From NCBI GenBank assembly GCA_963846925.1, contig CAWJXW010000014.1, forward strand, positions 248,001-312,000: a stretch of DNA of 64,000 nt, written 5' to 3'. The DNA comes from JAQBQB01 sp963846925. Its GTDB lineage: Bacteria > Gemmatimonadota > Gemmatimonadetes > Gemmatimonadales > Gemmatimonadaceae. Shown here one piece after another: positions 1 to 8,867 of this stretch. A program made the position numbers and the translations under genes. The notes beneath the pieces are model-generated. The model made no database searches. It saw nothing but the letters and a program-made list of their open reading frames with translations, and was not told the origin of the DNA. How positions within the stretch are numbered: the first letter of the stretch is position 1; each line of letters opens with the position of its first letter.

Positions 1-2
1 AC

Positions 3-674
3 CGTCCCATCCGCGACGTCACCGAGTCGATCGGCGAGAGTCTGGGGTCCGGGCTGAAGTTCGTGTTCAAGGAGTCGGTGCTGTTGTCGGCGCTGACGCT
101 GGACCTTTTTTCGGTGCTGCTCGGCGGCGCCGAGGCACTGCTGCCGGTTTTCGCCGACCAGATTTTGCACGTCGGTCCGCAAGGGCTCGGACTGCTGCGC
201 GCGGCGCCCGCCGCCGGCGCGGTCGTCGCGTCCGTCTTTCTCGCCCATCGGCCGCCCTTCAAGCGCGCCGGACGTACGCTGCTCTACGCCGTCGCCACGT
301 TCGCGGTGTGCATCGTGGGATTCGGCCTGTCGCGCAGCTTCGGCCTGTCGCTCGCGCTTCTCGCGATCAGCGGCGTGGCGGACAACGTGAGCGTGCTCAT
401 TCGGTCGACACTGCTCCAGGTTCTCACGCCGTCGGAGATGTTCGGCCGCGTGACGTCGGTGAACTCGATCTTCGTGGGGTCGTCGAACGAGCTCGGAGCC
501 TTCGAGTCGGGCGTGGCGGCGAAGCTGCTCGGGACCGTGCCATCGGTCGTTTTGGGTGGGCTGGCCTCACTCGGGGTGGTCGTGACGATCGGTTTGTGGG
601 TGCCGCGGTTGCGCAGGCTCGGGCGAATCGATGAGCTCACGCCGACGGGCGCGGGAGTGACCGCGGCGGCGTAG
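3..674 (+). CDS. MFS exporter, C-terminal part (truncated by window edge)
   Basis: The reading frame is open from base 3, so the gene begins outside the window. The visible 223 residues hold about five hydrophobic helices with short basic loops, as in the C-terminal half of a 12-TM major facilitator. The look (small, Ala/Gly/Val-rich helices, a loop ending TPSEMFGRVTSVNS) resembles the MFS_3 / enterobactin-exporter (EntS) branch, which exports siderophores or drugs across the inner membrane. The substrate cannot be told from this half. The tail is Arg-rich and cytoplasmic. Family level is fairly safe, the subfamily is inference. Confidence 0.75.
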   Translation, partial: RPIRDVTESIGESLGSGLKFVFKESVLLSALTLDLFSVLLGGAEALLPVFADQILHVGPQGLGLLRAAPAAGAVVASVFLAHRPPFKRAGRTLLYAVATFAVCIVGFGLSRSFGLSLALLAISGVADNVSVLIRSTLLQVLTPSEMFGRVTSVNSIFVGSSNELGAFESGVAAKLLGTVPSVVLGGLASLGVVVTIGLWVPRLRRLGRIDELTPTGAGVTAAA

Positions 675-773
675 CGCTGGGCGCGATGGCCAATGCAGGG
701 CGGCGGAGCCGAGTGAGACGAATCGCCGCGTCGGTGCATGTATGAGGATGGTCCCTCGTCCGGGTCATCGAAC

Positions 774-2465
774 ATGCACAAGCCAGGATCTCGTCGCCGC
801 CTCTCGACGAAACGCGTGGTCACGTTCGCCGCTTTGGCGATCATTTCGTCGTGTCAAAGTGCCCCCAACAAGGCAACGGCGCCTAAAGGGTCGCCAAAGA
901 ACTGCTTGGCGGCCGCGCAGGGCTCCAGCCCATCCGACATTCAGATCGGCGTCAGTGCTACGGCGACCGTATCGGCGCAATACACGCCGCCCACGGGAGA
1001 TTGCGCTTCTATCGTCTACCTTGCGCCAACGTGGACCAGCGACAACTCGGCAATCGCGACGGTCACGGTCGAGACCTCCAGCGGCGCGACACAGACTGGA
1101 AAGGTGACCGGTGTGGCGGCGGGCACGGCACACGTGAGCGCGGGTCAGGGTCCGATGACGACGGTGACCGTTTCGTCGGTGATCGCCAAGACAATCACGG
1201 TATCGCCGGGCAACGCGACGATCCAAGTCGGTCAGACCGCGGACTTGACGGCGATCGTTCGCGACTCCGCTGGCAACATCGTTTCCGGTGCGCCGGTCGC
1301 GTGGCAGACCGCCAACGGGTCTATCGCGTCGATTCCACCGAACAGCACTGGAGCGACAGTCCATGTAACTGGAGTCGCTGCTGGAGGACCTGTTGCCGTC
1401 ACTGCCGCCTCGGGTGCCCTCTCGGGCGCGACGCAGGTCACCGTGACGGCGGCTGGAGGTGGAGCGCGCATGGCCTACGCGCTGGCCGACCAGCCAACTG
1501 TTGCCTCTTACACAGCGGCGGCCGACCGGTCGTTTAACTCGTCGGGCCAAACGATCAAGGTCGATCGCACCGACATCGGACTGTTCGCCGTGACCTTCAA
1601 TGGCTTGCAGACGCCGACGGGCCAGTCGGAGACGGTGCTCGTCACTCCGGTCGGCACCGGCACCGGACAGGTCGATTGCCGGCTGCGCCCCAATTGGACG
1701 AGCACCGCCTCGGCGCTCGTCGTGACCGTCGAGTGCTTGAACGGACCGCTTCGCCTCGACGCGCCGTTCTCGATCCTCGTCCTTGGAAGCAACGCCATTG
1801 CCGGTCGATTCGCCTTCACGCTGGCGGATCAACCGAGTGCGGCCCACTACACGCCCGCCGCGGCGACGACGTTCAACTCGACCAACCAGCCGGTCACGAT
1901 CACACACGGCAACGGCGTCGGTGTTTACGACACCGTGTTCTTCGGCGGACAGCAGCGCCCGTCGAACAACGACCGCGAAGCGCAGTTGGTCACTGTTGTC
2001 AGTCAACAAAGCCCGGAGCACTGCGGCTCCGATCCCAACTTTCAGACGGGTCAATTCGTGTTCGTGAAGTGCGCGCGTTTCGACGGAGTCGCGGTTGATG
2101 TTCGGTTTACCGCAGCGCTGATCGGCGCCGATGCCACGCATGTGCTCGGGATCGCGCGGACCTTTGCCCCCGCCGGGATCGTGTCGAGCGCGTCCTTCAA
2201 CAAGGCCGGGTCCGCGCCGCCGAACGCATCCAGCTCCTCAACCGGAGTCACGGACCTCACGTTCCCGGGGTTAGGCGTCACTGGCTCTGGGGCCATCAAT
2301 GTTCAGATCAATGCGCAGACGAACCCGGGCCGCTGCCGGCTGCACAGTCCGGTAGCAGGAACCCCATGGAATGTCGTCGGCAGCGACCTCGTCGTACACG
2401 TTCGCTGCTTCGACTCCGGCGGCTCGCCGACCGATCTTGGCTACACCGCCCTGATCATTCGGTAG
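774..2465 (+). CDS. Secreted Ig-like (BIG2) lipoprotein with three C-terminal repeats
   Basis: About 563 residues from the ATG at 774. An upstream in-frame ATG at 738 would add 12 polar residues before the signal and is less likely. The N-terminus is basic, then hydrophobic, and ends in a lipobox-like IISSC, so the protein is probably lipidated and exported. Residues about 45-225 form two bacterial Ig-like (BIG2) domains, recognisable by GVAAGTAHVSA and GVAAGGPVAVTA. The remainder is a roughly 110-residue module seen twice almost complete (ADQPTVASYTAAADRSFNSS and ADQPSAAHYTPAAATTFNST) and a third diverged time, each with a pair of cysteines suggesting disulfides. A surface or adhesion role is likely. 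No enzyme motif is seen. Confidence 0.7.
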   Translation: MHKPGSRRRLSTKRVVTFAALAIISSCQSAPNKATAPKGSPKNCLAAAQGSSPSDIQIGVSATATVSAQYTPPTGDCASIVYLAPTWTSDNSAIATVTVETSSGATQTGKVTGVAAGTAHVSAGQGPMTTVTVSSVIAKTITVSPGNATIQVGQTADLTAIVRDSAGNIVSGAPVAWQTANGSIASIPPNSTGATVHVTGVAAGGPVAVTAASGALSGATQVTVTAAGGGARMAYALADQPTVASYTAAADRSFNSSGQTIKVDRTDIGLFAVTFNGLQTPTGQSETVLVTPVGTGTGQVDCRLRPNWTSTASALVVTVECLNGPLRLDAPFSILVLGSNAIAGRFAFTLADQPSAAHYTPAAATTFNSTNQPVTITHGNGVGVYDTVFFGGQQRPSNNDREAQLVTVVSQQSPEHCGSDPNFQTGQFVFVKCARFDGVAVDVRFTAALIGADATHVLGIARTFAPAGIVSSASFNKAGSAPPNASSSSTGVTDLTFPGLGVTGSGAINVQINAQTNPGRCRLHSPVAGTPWNVVGSDLVVHVRCFDSGGSPTDLGYTALIIR

Positions 2466-2526
2466 GATCGGCGTCCGGGGTGGCAGCTCGCTCCGGGCGC
2501 CCCCCGCGCCGAGAATGGCCGCATTG

Positions 2527-5106
2527 CTAGCGATCCAACGCGACCGTCGTCAAGGGATCGCCGATCACTGTGAACACGGCCCAGTCGCGCGGAGTCGCGC
2601 CTCGACGAATCGCCTCGAGCTTGGCCGAGCGGAGCGCGTCGACGACCGCGTCACCGCGCTGCAGCGCGCGATAGAAGTCGTCGATGAAGCGGCGCACGCG
2701 AGCGTCGCCGATGCGCCATGACGTGGCCACGACCGCTCGCGCGCCCGCGCCGATGAACGGCATCGCGAGTCCTTGCACGCCTTCGCCGCCAACGATCGGA
2801 CCACGGGCCGTGCGGCACGCCGACAACACGACCAGATCGGCGTGCGTCGCGAGAGACTGAAGCTCGGCGAGTCCGAGGAATCCGTCCTCGCCGCCGCCCG
2901 GCGCGAGCGCCAATACGGTGCGGCTCGCGCTTGCATCGTCGACCAGTGCGTGCGTGGCCAGATGAATCACCGAGAACGAGTCGAGCGGCGCCGTCTTGAA
3001 GTATGCTTCGCTCGCCCGCTCGCGGAGGCGAAGCTCGGAGCGCTTGGCGAACGTCGACACGCTTCGCGCTTCGTCTCCCGACCCCGGAAGGCGCGGCAAG
3101 CTGGTTCCCCCTCCCTCGGCGAGCCCAGCGCGCATGAAGCGCTCCATGTCGTCGCGCGCTTCCGACTCGGACGAAAACTTCGGATCGCCGATGGCGAGAA
3201 CGCGCGCTAGGCCGGCCTTTCGTTGGCGACGCCATAGCTCGGCCGCGATCGCCGCGGAGGGAAGCACGCCGACCGCGTACCGCTCGACGAGACGCTGGCC
3301 GCTGGCGAGTTGCAGCGCGTCGAACGACAGGCGATGGAGCGAGCCGTCCGGGATGACGAGCAGACGCGTGATGGTGCCAGGCAGGTCGGCCAGGGCGGGA
3401 TCGAGCAGCGTGCGCGCGAGATCCCGCGCCAGAGTCGTCGAAGGTGCGCCGGCTTCGACGAGCGTCTCGAACCCGCTCAGCTTTTCGACGATCGAGTCGA
3501 GACGCGGAAGGACATAGCCTCGTGCGCCGCTCTTGGTGATGAGGAGGAGCGATGTCGGCGCGCCCTCCGCGCCGGCGACGTACTCGAGCACGGCGGTGCG
3601 GGAGTCAGGGATCATCGCGGCAAATGCGTCGAGCGTCGGTGGAGCCGGGAGACGTCGGAGGGCCGTCGTGCGGCCTCCGGTGTTGGCGACGGCGACGCGC
3701 GCGATACGTTCGAGAGCGACGCGCGCGCGGCGCCGCTCGACGAGCTCGAAGGCGACATTGATCCGCCCCCCGAGCGCAACGATGGCAGCGATCACGCGCT
3801 CGGCGGCATCCGCGGGCGCGCCGTCAGAAGCCTCGGTCTCGACGGCGTGGAGCTTCAGGTCGGCGTCGCTCAACGAGTCGCGATAGGTCTCGAGCTCATC
3901 GGTCGCCGACACGAGCTCGGATTCAGCGCGCGTGGTGTCGCCTAGCCTGAGGTATGCAAGAGACAGTTGCTCCCGCGTCCGAAAACGGACGATGTGTTGA
4001 CCGCGGGTAGTGCTGCGGAGGAACTCGCTGTACCACTGAATGGTCCCTTGAGCGTCGCCGCGCGCCGCGGCCAAGGCGCCCCGGGTGGCTTGGGTGGCTG
4101 CTTGCCAATTGCCGGAGAAGCTCCGGCGGTACACCGCGACGATCGAATCCAGTTCACGCTCGGCGTCGCCCCACCGATGCTCGGCGATGTTCACATGCTC
4201 GAGGGACGCGTGCATGTCGAGGGCGGCGCTGCCGTCGCCGCTTCGGGCCGCCCATCGCAATCCGGCCTCGCAGAGGGCGCGCGCGGTTGCGAAGTCCCGC
4301 CGGTCGAGCGCCAGCAGTACGTCGAGGTACCGAACGGTCTCGCGTCCTTCAACGTCGCCGCCCTTCTCGAATCGACCGGCGGCGCTGCGGGCGTAGAAAC
4401 CCGCCATCGCTCCATCACGAAGCGTGTTCTCGAGGATGCCGAGGTTCAGCTCGACGAGGGCGAGCGTCCGGTAGTCGTGTGCCCGTTCGGATTCGGTCGC
4501 GGCTTGTCGGAGCATCTTGAGCCCACGCTCCGTCTGGCCGAGGACGCGGAAGCCAAGTCCCAACAACTCGTGCGCGCGGCCGGAAATCTCAGGATCGTTT
4601 GTGCGCGCGCCGATGTCGGCGGCCGCTACCAGCAACGAGTAGGTCGAGTCGAGCCGAAGCTGAAACCAATACACGCGGCCCGCGGCGAAGCGGCAAGCGC
4701 CCTCGAGATGAGAATCGCCGCGCCCCCGGGCGATTGACACGCCACGGAGCGCGAGCGCGGCTGGATCAGTGGTCGTGTGCACGCCACCGAACGCATCGTC
4801 GCACCAAATGAGCGCCAGGCTCGCCGAATCCGGCGCTGTCGCGAAAGCGCTGTCGAGGAACGGCTTGGCGGCGACCGGTCCGGCGGATCGTCGCGCGACG
4901 GACGCGAGACCGAGGTATGCCGCACTGATGACGGCGCTGTCGCGTTTCGCGCGCCCGGCCTCGAGCGCTCGGCGAAACTCCGAGCGCGCGGTCGGAACAT
5001 TGATCGCCGCGAGGTCGGCGCGTCCGCGACGCAGCGCCTCGACGCCGGCCGAGTCTGGGGTCGGCGGGTTCGAGGAGAGCGCGATGAGGAAAAGCGGCAA
5101 AAGCAT
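2527..5106 (-). CDS. TPR-CHAT caspase-like protein
   Basis: About 859 residues. I chose the ATG at 5106 because it begins a short hydrophobic, signal-like segment (MLLPLFLIALSS); the frame stays open to 5460 but that stretch is Arg/Pro-rich non-coding-like sequence overlapping the divergent gene. Residues about 20-480 are alpha-helical TPR-like repeats. The last 300 residues are a CHAT domain with both catalytic residues in their usual setting: His around 719 in IHLATHALVDD and Cys around 764 in VVLSACRTARG. CHAT domains are caspase-family proteases, often with TPR partners. It is divergent from an ECF sigma/anti-sigma pair, which hints at a shared stress response. Substrate unknown. A signal peptide would place it outside the cytoplasm, unusual for CHAT but seen in this phylum's relatives. 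Confidence 0.85.
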   Translation of the reverse strand: MLLPLFLIALSSNPPTPDSAGVEALRRGRADLAAINVPTARSEFRRALEAGRAKRDSAVISAAYLGLASVARRSAGPVAAKPFLDSAFATAPDSASLALIWCDDAFGGVHTTTDPAALALRGVSIARGRGDSHLEGACRFAAGRVYWFQLRLDSTYSLLVAAADIGARTNDPEISGRAHELLGLGFRVLGQTERGLKMLRQAATESERAHDYRTLALVELNLGILENTLRDGAMAGFYARSAAGRFEKGGDVEGRETVRYLDVLLALDRRDFATARALCEAGLRWAARSGDGSAALDMHASLEHVNIAEHRWGDAERELDSIVAVYRRSFSGNWQAATQATRGALAAARGDAQGTIQWYSEFLRSTTRGQHIVRFRTREQLSLAYLRLGDTTRAESELVSATDELETYRDSLSDADLKLHAVETEASDGAPADAAERVIAAIVALGGRINVAFELVERRRARVALERIARVAVANTGGRTTALRRLPAPPTLDAFAAMIPDSRTAVLEYVAGAEGAPTSLLLITKSGARGYVLPRLDSIVEKLSGFETLVEAGAPSTTLARDLARTLLDPALADLPGTITRLLVIPDGSLHRLSFDALQLASGQRLVERYAVGVLPSAAIAAELWRRQRKAGLARVLAIGDPKFSSESEARDDMERFMRAGLAEGGGTSLPRLPGSGDEARSVSTFAKRSELRLRERASEAYFKTAPLDSFSVIHLATHALVDDASASRTVLALAPGGGEDGFLGLAELQSLATHADLVVLSACRTARGPIVGGEGVQGLAMPFIGAGARAVVATSWRIGDARVRRFIDDFYRALQRGDAVVDALRSAKLEAIRRGATPRDWAVFTVIGDPLTTVALDR

Positions 5107-5270
5107 GTGGTCTTGATGTACAGCGGCGGGGCGTGACTGCAAGGTCGGTAGACCGTACACCGGGCGGCAGTGAGAGCAATTCATCTGGGGGGCATCACAT
5201 CGGTCCGTTCTCCTCCGCATTCGTCCACCTACCAGTTGCCGGACCCCGCCCACGTCGTACCTTCGTGCGC

Positions 5271-5834
5271 ATGGGGGGCGCGGACGAACAGCTTTCTCCG
5301 GCGCTGGAAGGGATCGTATCCCGCTTCGCGGGAATGCTCGCGCGCGTCGGCGCGAGGTACCGGCTGTCGGGCGCGGATCAGGACGAGCTCGTGCAGGAAG
5401 TGCGAATTCGTCTTTGGAGATCGCGGCCAACCGGTGAGCTGATTTCGCTACTCGGCGCATCCTATCTGTATCGGACCGCGGTCACGGCGGCGCTGGTTGT
5501 GATTCGACGCCGGCGAATGAAAACGAGCGGCAGCCACGAATCGCTCGACGAGCATGGGCATCTGTCGCTGACGTCGGCAATGGGAGGTGTGACGGCACCG
5601 GACGATGAGCTCGCGTCGCGCGAGCTCGCCGCCGAGGTCGAACGAGCGCTGGAGACGTTGCCGGCGACGCGAGCGCCGGTGGTGCGTTTGTATCTGGCCG
5701 GCTACTCGCGGGAGGAGATCGCGGAGCTGTACGGCTGGTCGGAGGGGAAGACGCGGAATCTGCTGTATCGAGGGTTGGCGGATCTTCGCGAAGGGCTCAG
5801 TCAGCGTGGCATCGGACCAGAGGCGCGACGATGA
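5271..5834 (+). CDS. ECF-type RNA polymerase sigma factor
   Basis: 187 residues from the ATG at 5271; the frame is open to 5133 but those 46 residues are not sigma-like. Region 2 lies at about 20-85 (DQDELVQEVRIRLWR contacts the -10 element and core polymerase). Region 4 is at about 125-180 with a helix-turn-helix (YSREEIAELYGWSEGKTRNL). There is no region 3, as expected for group 4 sigma factors. It directs polymerase to a small regulon, probably including itself. Its stop overlaps the start of the next gene (ATGA), which encodes the presumed anti-sigma factor. The CHAT-TPR gene starts 164 bp away on the other strand, so the two promoters share that gap. Confidence 0.88.
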   Translation: MGGADEQLSPALEGIVSRFAGMLARVGARYRLSGADQDELVQEVRIRLWRSRPTGELISLLGASYLYRTAVTAALVVIRRRRMKTSGSHESLDEHGHLSLTSAMGGVTAPDDELASRELAAEVERALETLPATRAPVVRLYLAGYSREEIAELYGWSEGKTRNLLYRGLADLREGLSQRGIGPEARR

Positions 5835-6439
5835 ACGACGAAGTTCTTCGAGCGGCGTATGCGCGCGTGCTCGCGGCGCGCGCTCCGGATTCGCGAAAAG
5901 ACTGCGCAACGCCCGAGGCCCTGCTGGCCGTCGTCAAGCGGCGCGGAAGCGATGCGGACCGACACGCGACGCTCGACCATGTGTCGCGGTGTGTCGAATG
6001 CCGGCGCGACCTGGATCTTCTGCGCGCCGTGCAGGGGACCGGTGTGCCGGTCGTACGCAGATTGTCGACGCTGGCGGCCGCGGCCGCGATTCTCGTCATC
6101 GGGCTTCCGTTGGCATCGCACTACATTCGTCGCGCGCCGGCGCCGGAGTCTGAGCGCGCGGCGGGCGACGTCACGCTCGTCGCGCCGCGCGGCGACCTGC
6201 GCTCCGCGCTGCCCGTCATGCTGGTCTGGCGAAGCGTGCCGTCCGCGGAACGGTACGAAGTGACGATCGTCGCGGATGACGGGTCGAGCGTGGCCCGCGA
6301 GTCGACGGGCGACACGACGTTTCTCGCGCGCGGCGCTCTGGCAACGGGTCGCGACTACTATTGGAGCGTGATCGCGCACCTCGCGGATGGCGGAGAGCGC
6401 CGATCGGAGCCGGCGAGGCTCCGGCTGACAGCCCCGTAG
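5831..6439 (+). CDS. Zinc-finger anti-sigma factor with Ig/FN3-like outer domain
   Basis: 202 residues, overlapping the sigma gene by 4 nt (ATGA), so the two are translated together. The N-terminal domain carries the ZAS zinc motif His50-x3-Cys54-x2-Cys57 (HVSRCVEC), which in known anti-sigma factors binds zinc and clamps the sigma factor. A single membrane helix follows at about 77-96. The outer part (about 110-200) looks like a fibronectin/Ig-type beta domain (ERYEVTIVADDG, YYWSVIAHLADGG) that could sense envelope state. Role and topology are inferred from these parts; no regulated-proteolysis site can be pointed out. Confidence 0.8.
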   Translation: MNDEVLRAAYARVLAARAPDSRKDCATPEALLAVVKRRGSDADRHATLDHVSRCVECRRDLDLLRAVQGTGVPVVRRLSTLAAAAAILVIGLPLASHYIRRAPAPESERAAGDVTLVAPRGDLRSALPVMLVWRSVPSAERYEVTIVADDGSSVARESTGDTTFLARGALATGRDYYWSVIAHLADGGERRSEPARLRLTAP

Positions 6440-6481
6440 CGCAACGCCGCCACGATATTGGCCCAAAATGACCCGATTGGC

Positions 6482-6508
6482 AGATACGTGCCGATACGGC
6501 ACATATCT
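6482..6508. promoter_or_regulatory. 27-nt near-perfect palindrome upstream of glutamine synthetase
   Basis: Two 12-nt arms (6482-6493 and 6497-6508) match as inverted complements at 11 of 12 positions around a 3-nt centre (AGATACGTGCCG / CGGCACATATCT). It sits 43 bp after the anti-sigma stop and 133 bp before the glutamine synthetase ATG. There is no T-tract, so it looks more like an operator for a dimeric regulator than a terminator. Regulator unknown. Confidence 0.5.
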
Positions 6509-6641
6509 ATTAGCAGTCAACCAAGACTGGGTCGACTTTGGACAGACCGTCCTTTCAGAATTGCGTTTCCTGCACGAATCGTAGTACATTTGGCTCTTGG
6601 TAGGAGAACCGCGAACTCCCATCCCGAGGCCCGTCCCGCTC

Positions 6642-8861
6642 ATGTCCGAGACCAACGTGTCAGCTAGAAAAACGGTCATCCACGAAATCACCGAACGTGA
6701 AGTCCGCACCGAGGCGCTGGGCGACAATGGCGCGCTGCCGCGCACCTCCGAGTACTTCGGGATGAACACCTTTGGCGTGCGACAGATGCGGGACAAGCTG
6801 CCGCGCGAGACCTACAACAAGCTCCTGGACGCCGTTCGCCACGGAAAAAAGCTCGACGTCGACATTGCGCCGCGTGTCGCGCAGGCGGTGAAGGAGTGGG
6901 CGATCGGCCGAGGCGCGACGCACTTCACGCACTGGTTCCAGCCGCAGACCGGACTCACCGCCGAAAAGCACGACGCCTTCCTCTCCTTCGACGACGGGCA
7001 GCCGATGGAGTCGTTCGGAGCGTCGCAGCTCATTCAGAGCGAGCCGGACGCGTCGAGCTTCCCGTCGGGCGGGTTGCGCGCGACGTGGGAAGCGCGCGGT
7101 TACACGGCGTGGAATCCGGCCAGCCCGGTGTTCATCGCCGAGTGGGCCGGCGTGAAGACGCTGTGCATTCCGTCGGTGTTCGTCGGCTACCACGGCGAGG
7201 CGCTCGACGAGATGACGCCGCTGCTCCGCAGCTCCGACGCCCTCTCGGCGAAGGCGATCGATCTGCTCGAGCTGCTCGGCGACCGCGGCGTCTACCGCGT
7301 GTACACGACGATGGGGCCCGAGCAGGAGTACTTCCTGATCGACCGCGCGCACTTCGCGCTGCGGCCGGATCTCGTCATGGCGGGCCGCACGCTGATCGGG
7401 GCGCCGCCGCCGCGCGGTCAGCAGCTCGAAGATCACTACTTCGGCGGAATCCCGGAGCGCATTCAGGCGTGCATCGCCGAGGTCGAGCACGAGCTGTACA
7501 AGCTCGGCGTGCCGATCATTACGCGGCACAACGAGGTTGCGCCAAGCCAGTTCGAGATGGCACCGCGGTTCGAGGAGACGGACGTCGCGGTGGATCACAA
7601 CCAGCTCGTGATGGCGACGCTGCGTCGCGTCGCGCTCCGCCACGGACTCCAGGCGCTGCTGCACGAGAAGCCGTTCGCCGGGATCAACGGATCGGGCAAG
7701 CACTGCAACTGGTCGATGTCGATCGCGGCCGACAACCACGATCTCGACGGCGAGAACCTTCTGAAGCCGGGGCAGACGCCGCACCAGAACATTCGCTTCC
7801 TCGTCTTCCTCGCCGCGGTGCTGCGCGCCGTGCACAAGCACGCGGGCCTGCTTCGCGCGGGCATCGGCACGAGCGGCAACGAGCACCGGCTCGGCGCCAA
7901 CGAGGCGCCGCCGGCGATCATCTCCGTGTTCATGGGCGGCATGCTCACGAAAGTCATCGACGCGATCGCGTCGGGGAAGAACGCCACCAGCGCCGAGCAC
8001 GAGATGATCAAGCTCGGCGTAGCACGCCTGCCGGAGATCGAGAAGGACAACACCGATCGCAACCGCACGTCGCCGTTCGCGTTCACGGGCGCGAAATTCG
8101 AGTTCCGCGCCGTGGGCTCGTCGCAGTCGATCGCTTTTCCGATCGTGCTGCTCAACGCGGCGGTCGCCGAGGCGATCGGCGAGATCACGGCGGCGTTGCG
8201 AGCGGAGCTCAAGAAGACCAAGAAGGTGGATGACGCGGTGCTCAAGGTCGTGCGTCCGATCTTCAAGGAGACGTCGCCGGTTCGCTTCGAGGGCAACAAC
8301 TACTCCGACGAGTGGGTGAAAGACGCCGCCAAGCGCGGTCTGCCGAACCTCCGCCGCACGCCGGAATCGCTGATGCAGCTCGTGACCAAACAGTCGCAGA
8401 AGCTGCTCACGTCGCTCGGCATTCTGAGCGACGAAGAGCTGCACTCGCGCTACCACGTGCGGCTCGAGCGGTACATCAAGGACATGCTCATCGAGCTTCA
8501 CACCCTGCGCGAGATGGTCGACACGATCGTCCTCCCGGCGGCGCTCGAGTACTCGGGCAGTGTGGCCGCGTCGGCGGCCAACGCGAAGGCGGCCGGAATC
8601 AAACCGATCCCGCAGATAGAGGTGGCGAACAAGATCGGCGCGTCGATCGCCGATCTGCAAAAGCACCGCGCCGCGCTCGGCAAGGTGATCGACAAGGCCG
8701 AGGGCATGCACGACGCGATCGAGAAGCAGGCGGAGCTGCTCACCAGCGACGGCGCCGACGCGATGGCCGAGGTTCGGCGCTGCTGCGACGAGCTCGAGCT
8801 GTCGGTGAGCGACGAGATGTGGCCGCTGCCCAAATACCGAGAGATGCTCTTCCCGGTCTGA
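6642..8861 (+). CDS. glnN: Glutamine synthetase type III (GSIII)
   Basis: 739 residues, the size of the GSIII class (about 700-730), far longer than GSI. I chose the ATG at 6642; an upstream TTG at 6597 is possible. It makes glutamine from glutamate, ammonia and ATP in the cytoplasm. The N-terminal GSIII domain (FGMNTFGVRQM, THFTHWFQPQTG) is followed by the catalytic core with ATP/glutamate/metal motifs (GPEQEYFLIDRAHF, INGSGKHCNWS, GNEHRLGANEAPPA, NRTSPFAFTGAKFEFR) and a helical C-terminal extension of about 150 residues. GSIII lacks the adenylylation control of GSI. The palindrome at 6482 is the only visible regulatory candidate. A GNAT gene follows after 6 nt, probably in the same transcript. 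Confidence 0.95.
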   Translation: MSETNVSARKTVIHEITEREVRTEALGDNGALPRTSEYFGMNTFGVRQMRDKLPRETYNKLLDAVRHGKKLDVDIAPRVAQAVKEWAIGRGATHFTHWFQPQTGLTAEKHDAFLSFDDGQPMESFGASQLIQSEPDASSFPSGGLRATWEARGYTAWNPASPVFIAEWAGVKTLCIPSVFVGYHGEALDEMTPLLRSSDALSAKAIDLLELLGDRGVYRVYTTMGPEQEYFLIDRAHFALRPDLVMAGRTLIGAPPPRGQQLEDHYFGGIPERIQACIAEVEHELYKLGVPIITRHNEVAPSQFEMAPRFEETDVAVDHNQLVMATLRRVALRHGLQALLHEKPFAGINGSGKHCNWSMSIAADNHDLDGENLLKPGQTPHQNIRFLVFLAAVLRAVHKHAGLLRAGIGTSGNEHRLGANEAPPAIISVFMGGMLTKVIDAIASGKNATSAEHEMIKLGVARLPEIEKDNTDRNRTSPFAFTGAKFEFRAVGSSQSIAFPIVLLNAAVAEAIGEITAALRAELKKTKKVDDAVLKVVRPIFKETSPVRFEGNNYSDEWVKDAAKRGLPNLRRTPESLMQLVTKQSQKLLTSLGILSDEELHSRYHVRLERYIKDMLIELHTLREMVDTIVLPAALEYSGSVAASAANAKAAGIKPIPQIEVANKIGASIADLQKHRAALGKVIDKAEGMHDAIEKQAELLTSDGADAMAEVRRCCDELELSVSDEMWPLPKYREMLFPV

Positions 8862-8867
8862 GCGACC

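Noticed and set aside
5109..5460. 118-residue N-terminal extension of the CHAT protein
   Set aside because: Overlaps the sigma factor gene and its promoter; lacks structure; the hydrophobic start at 5106 is better.
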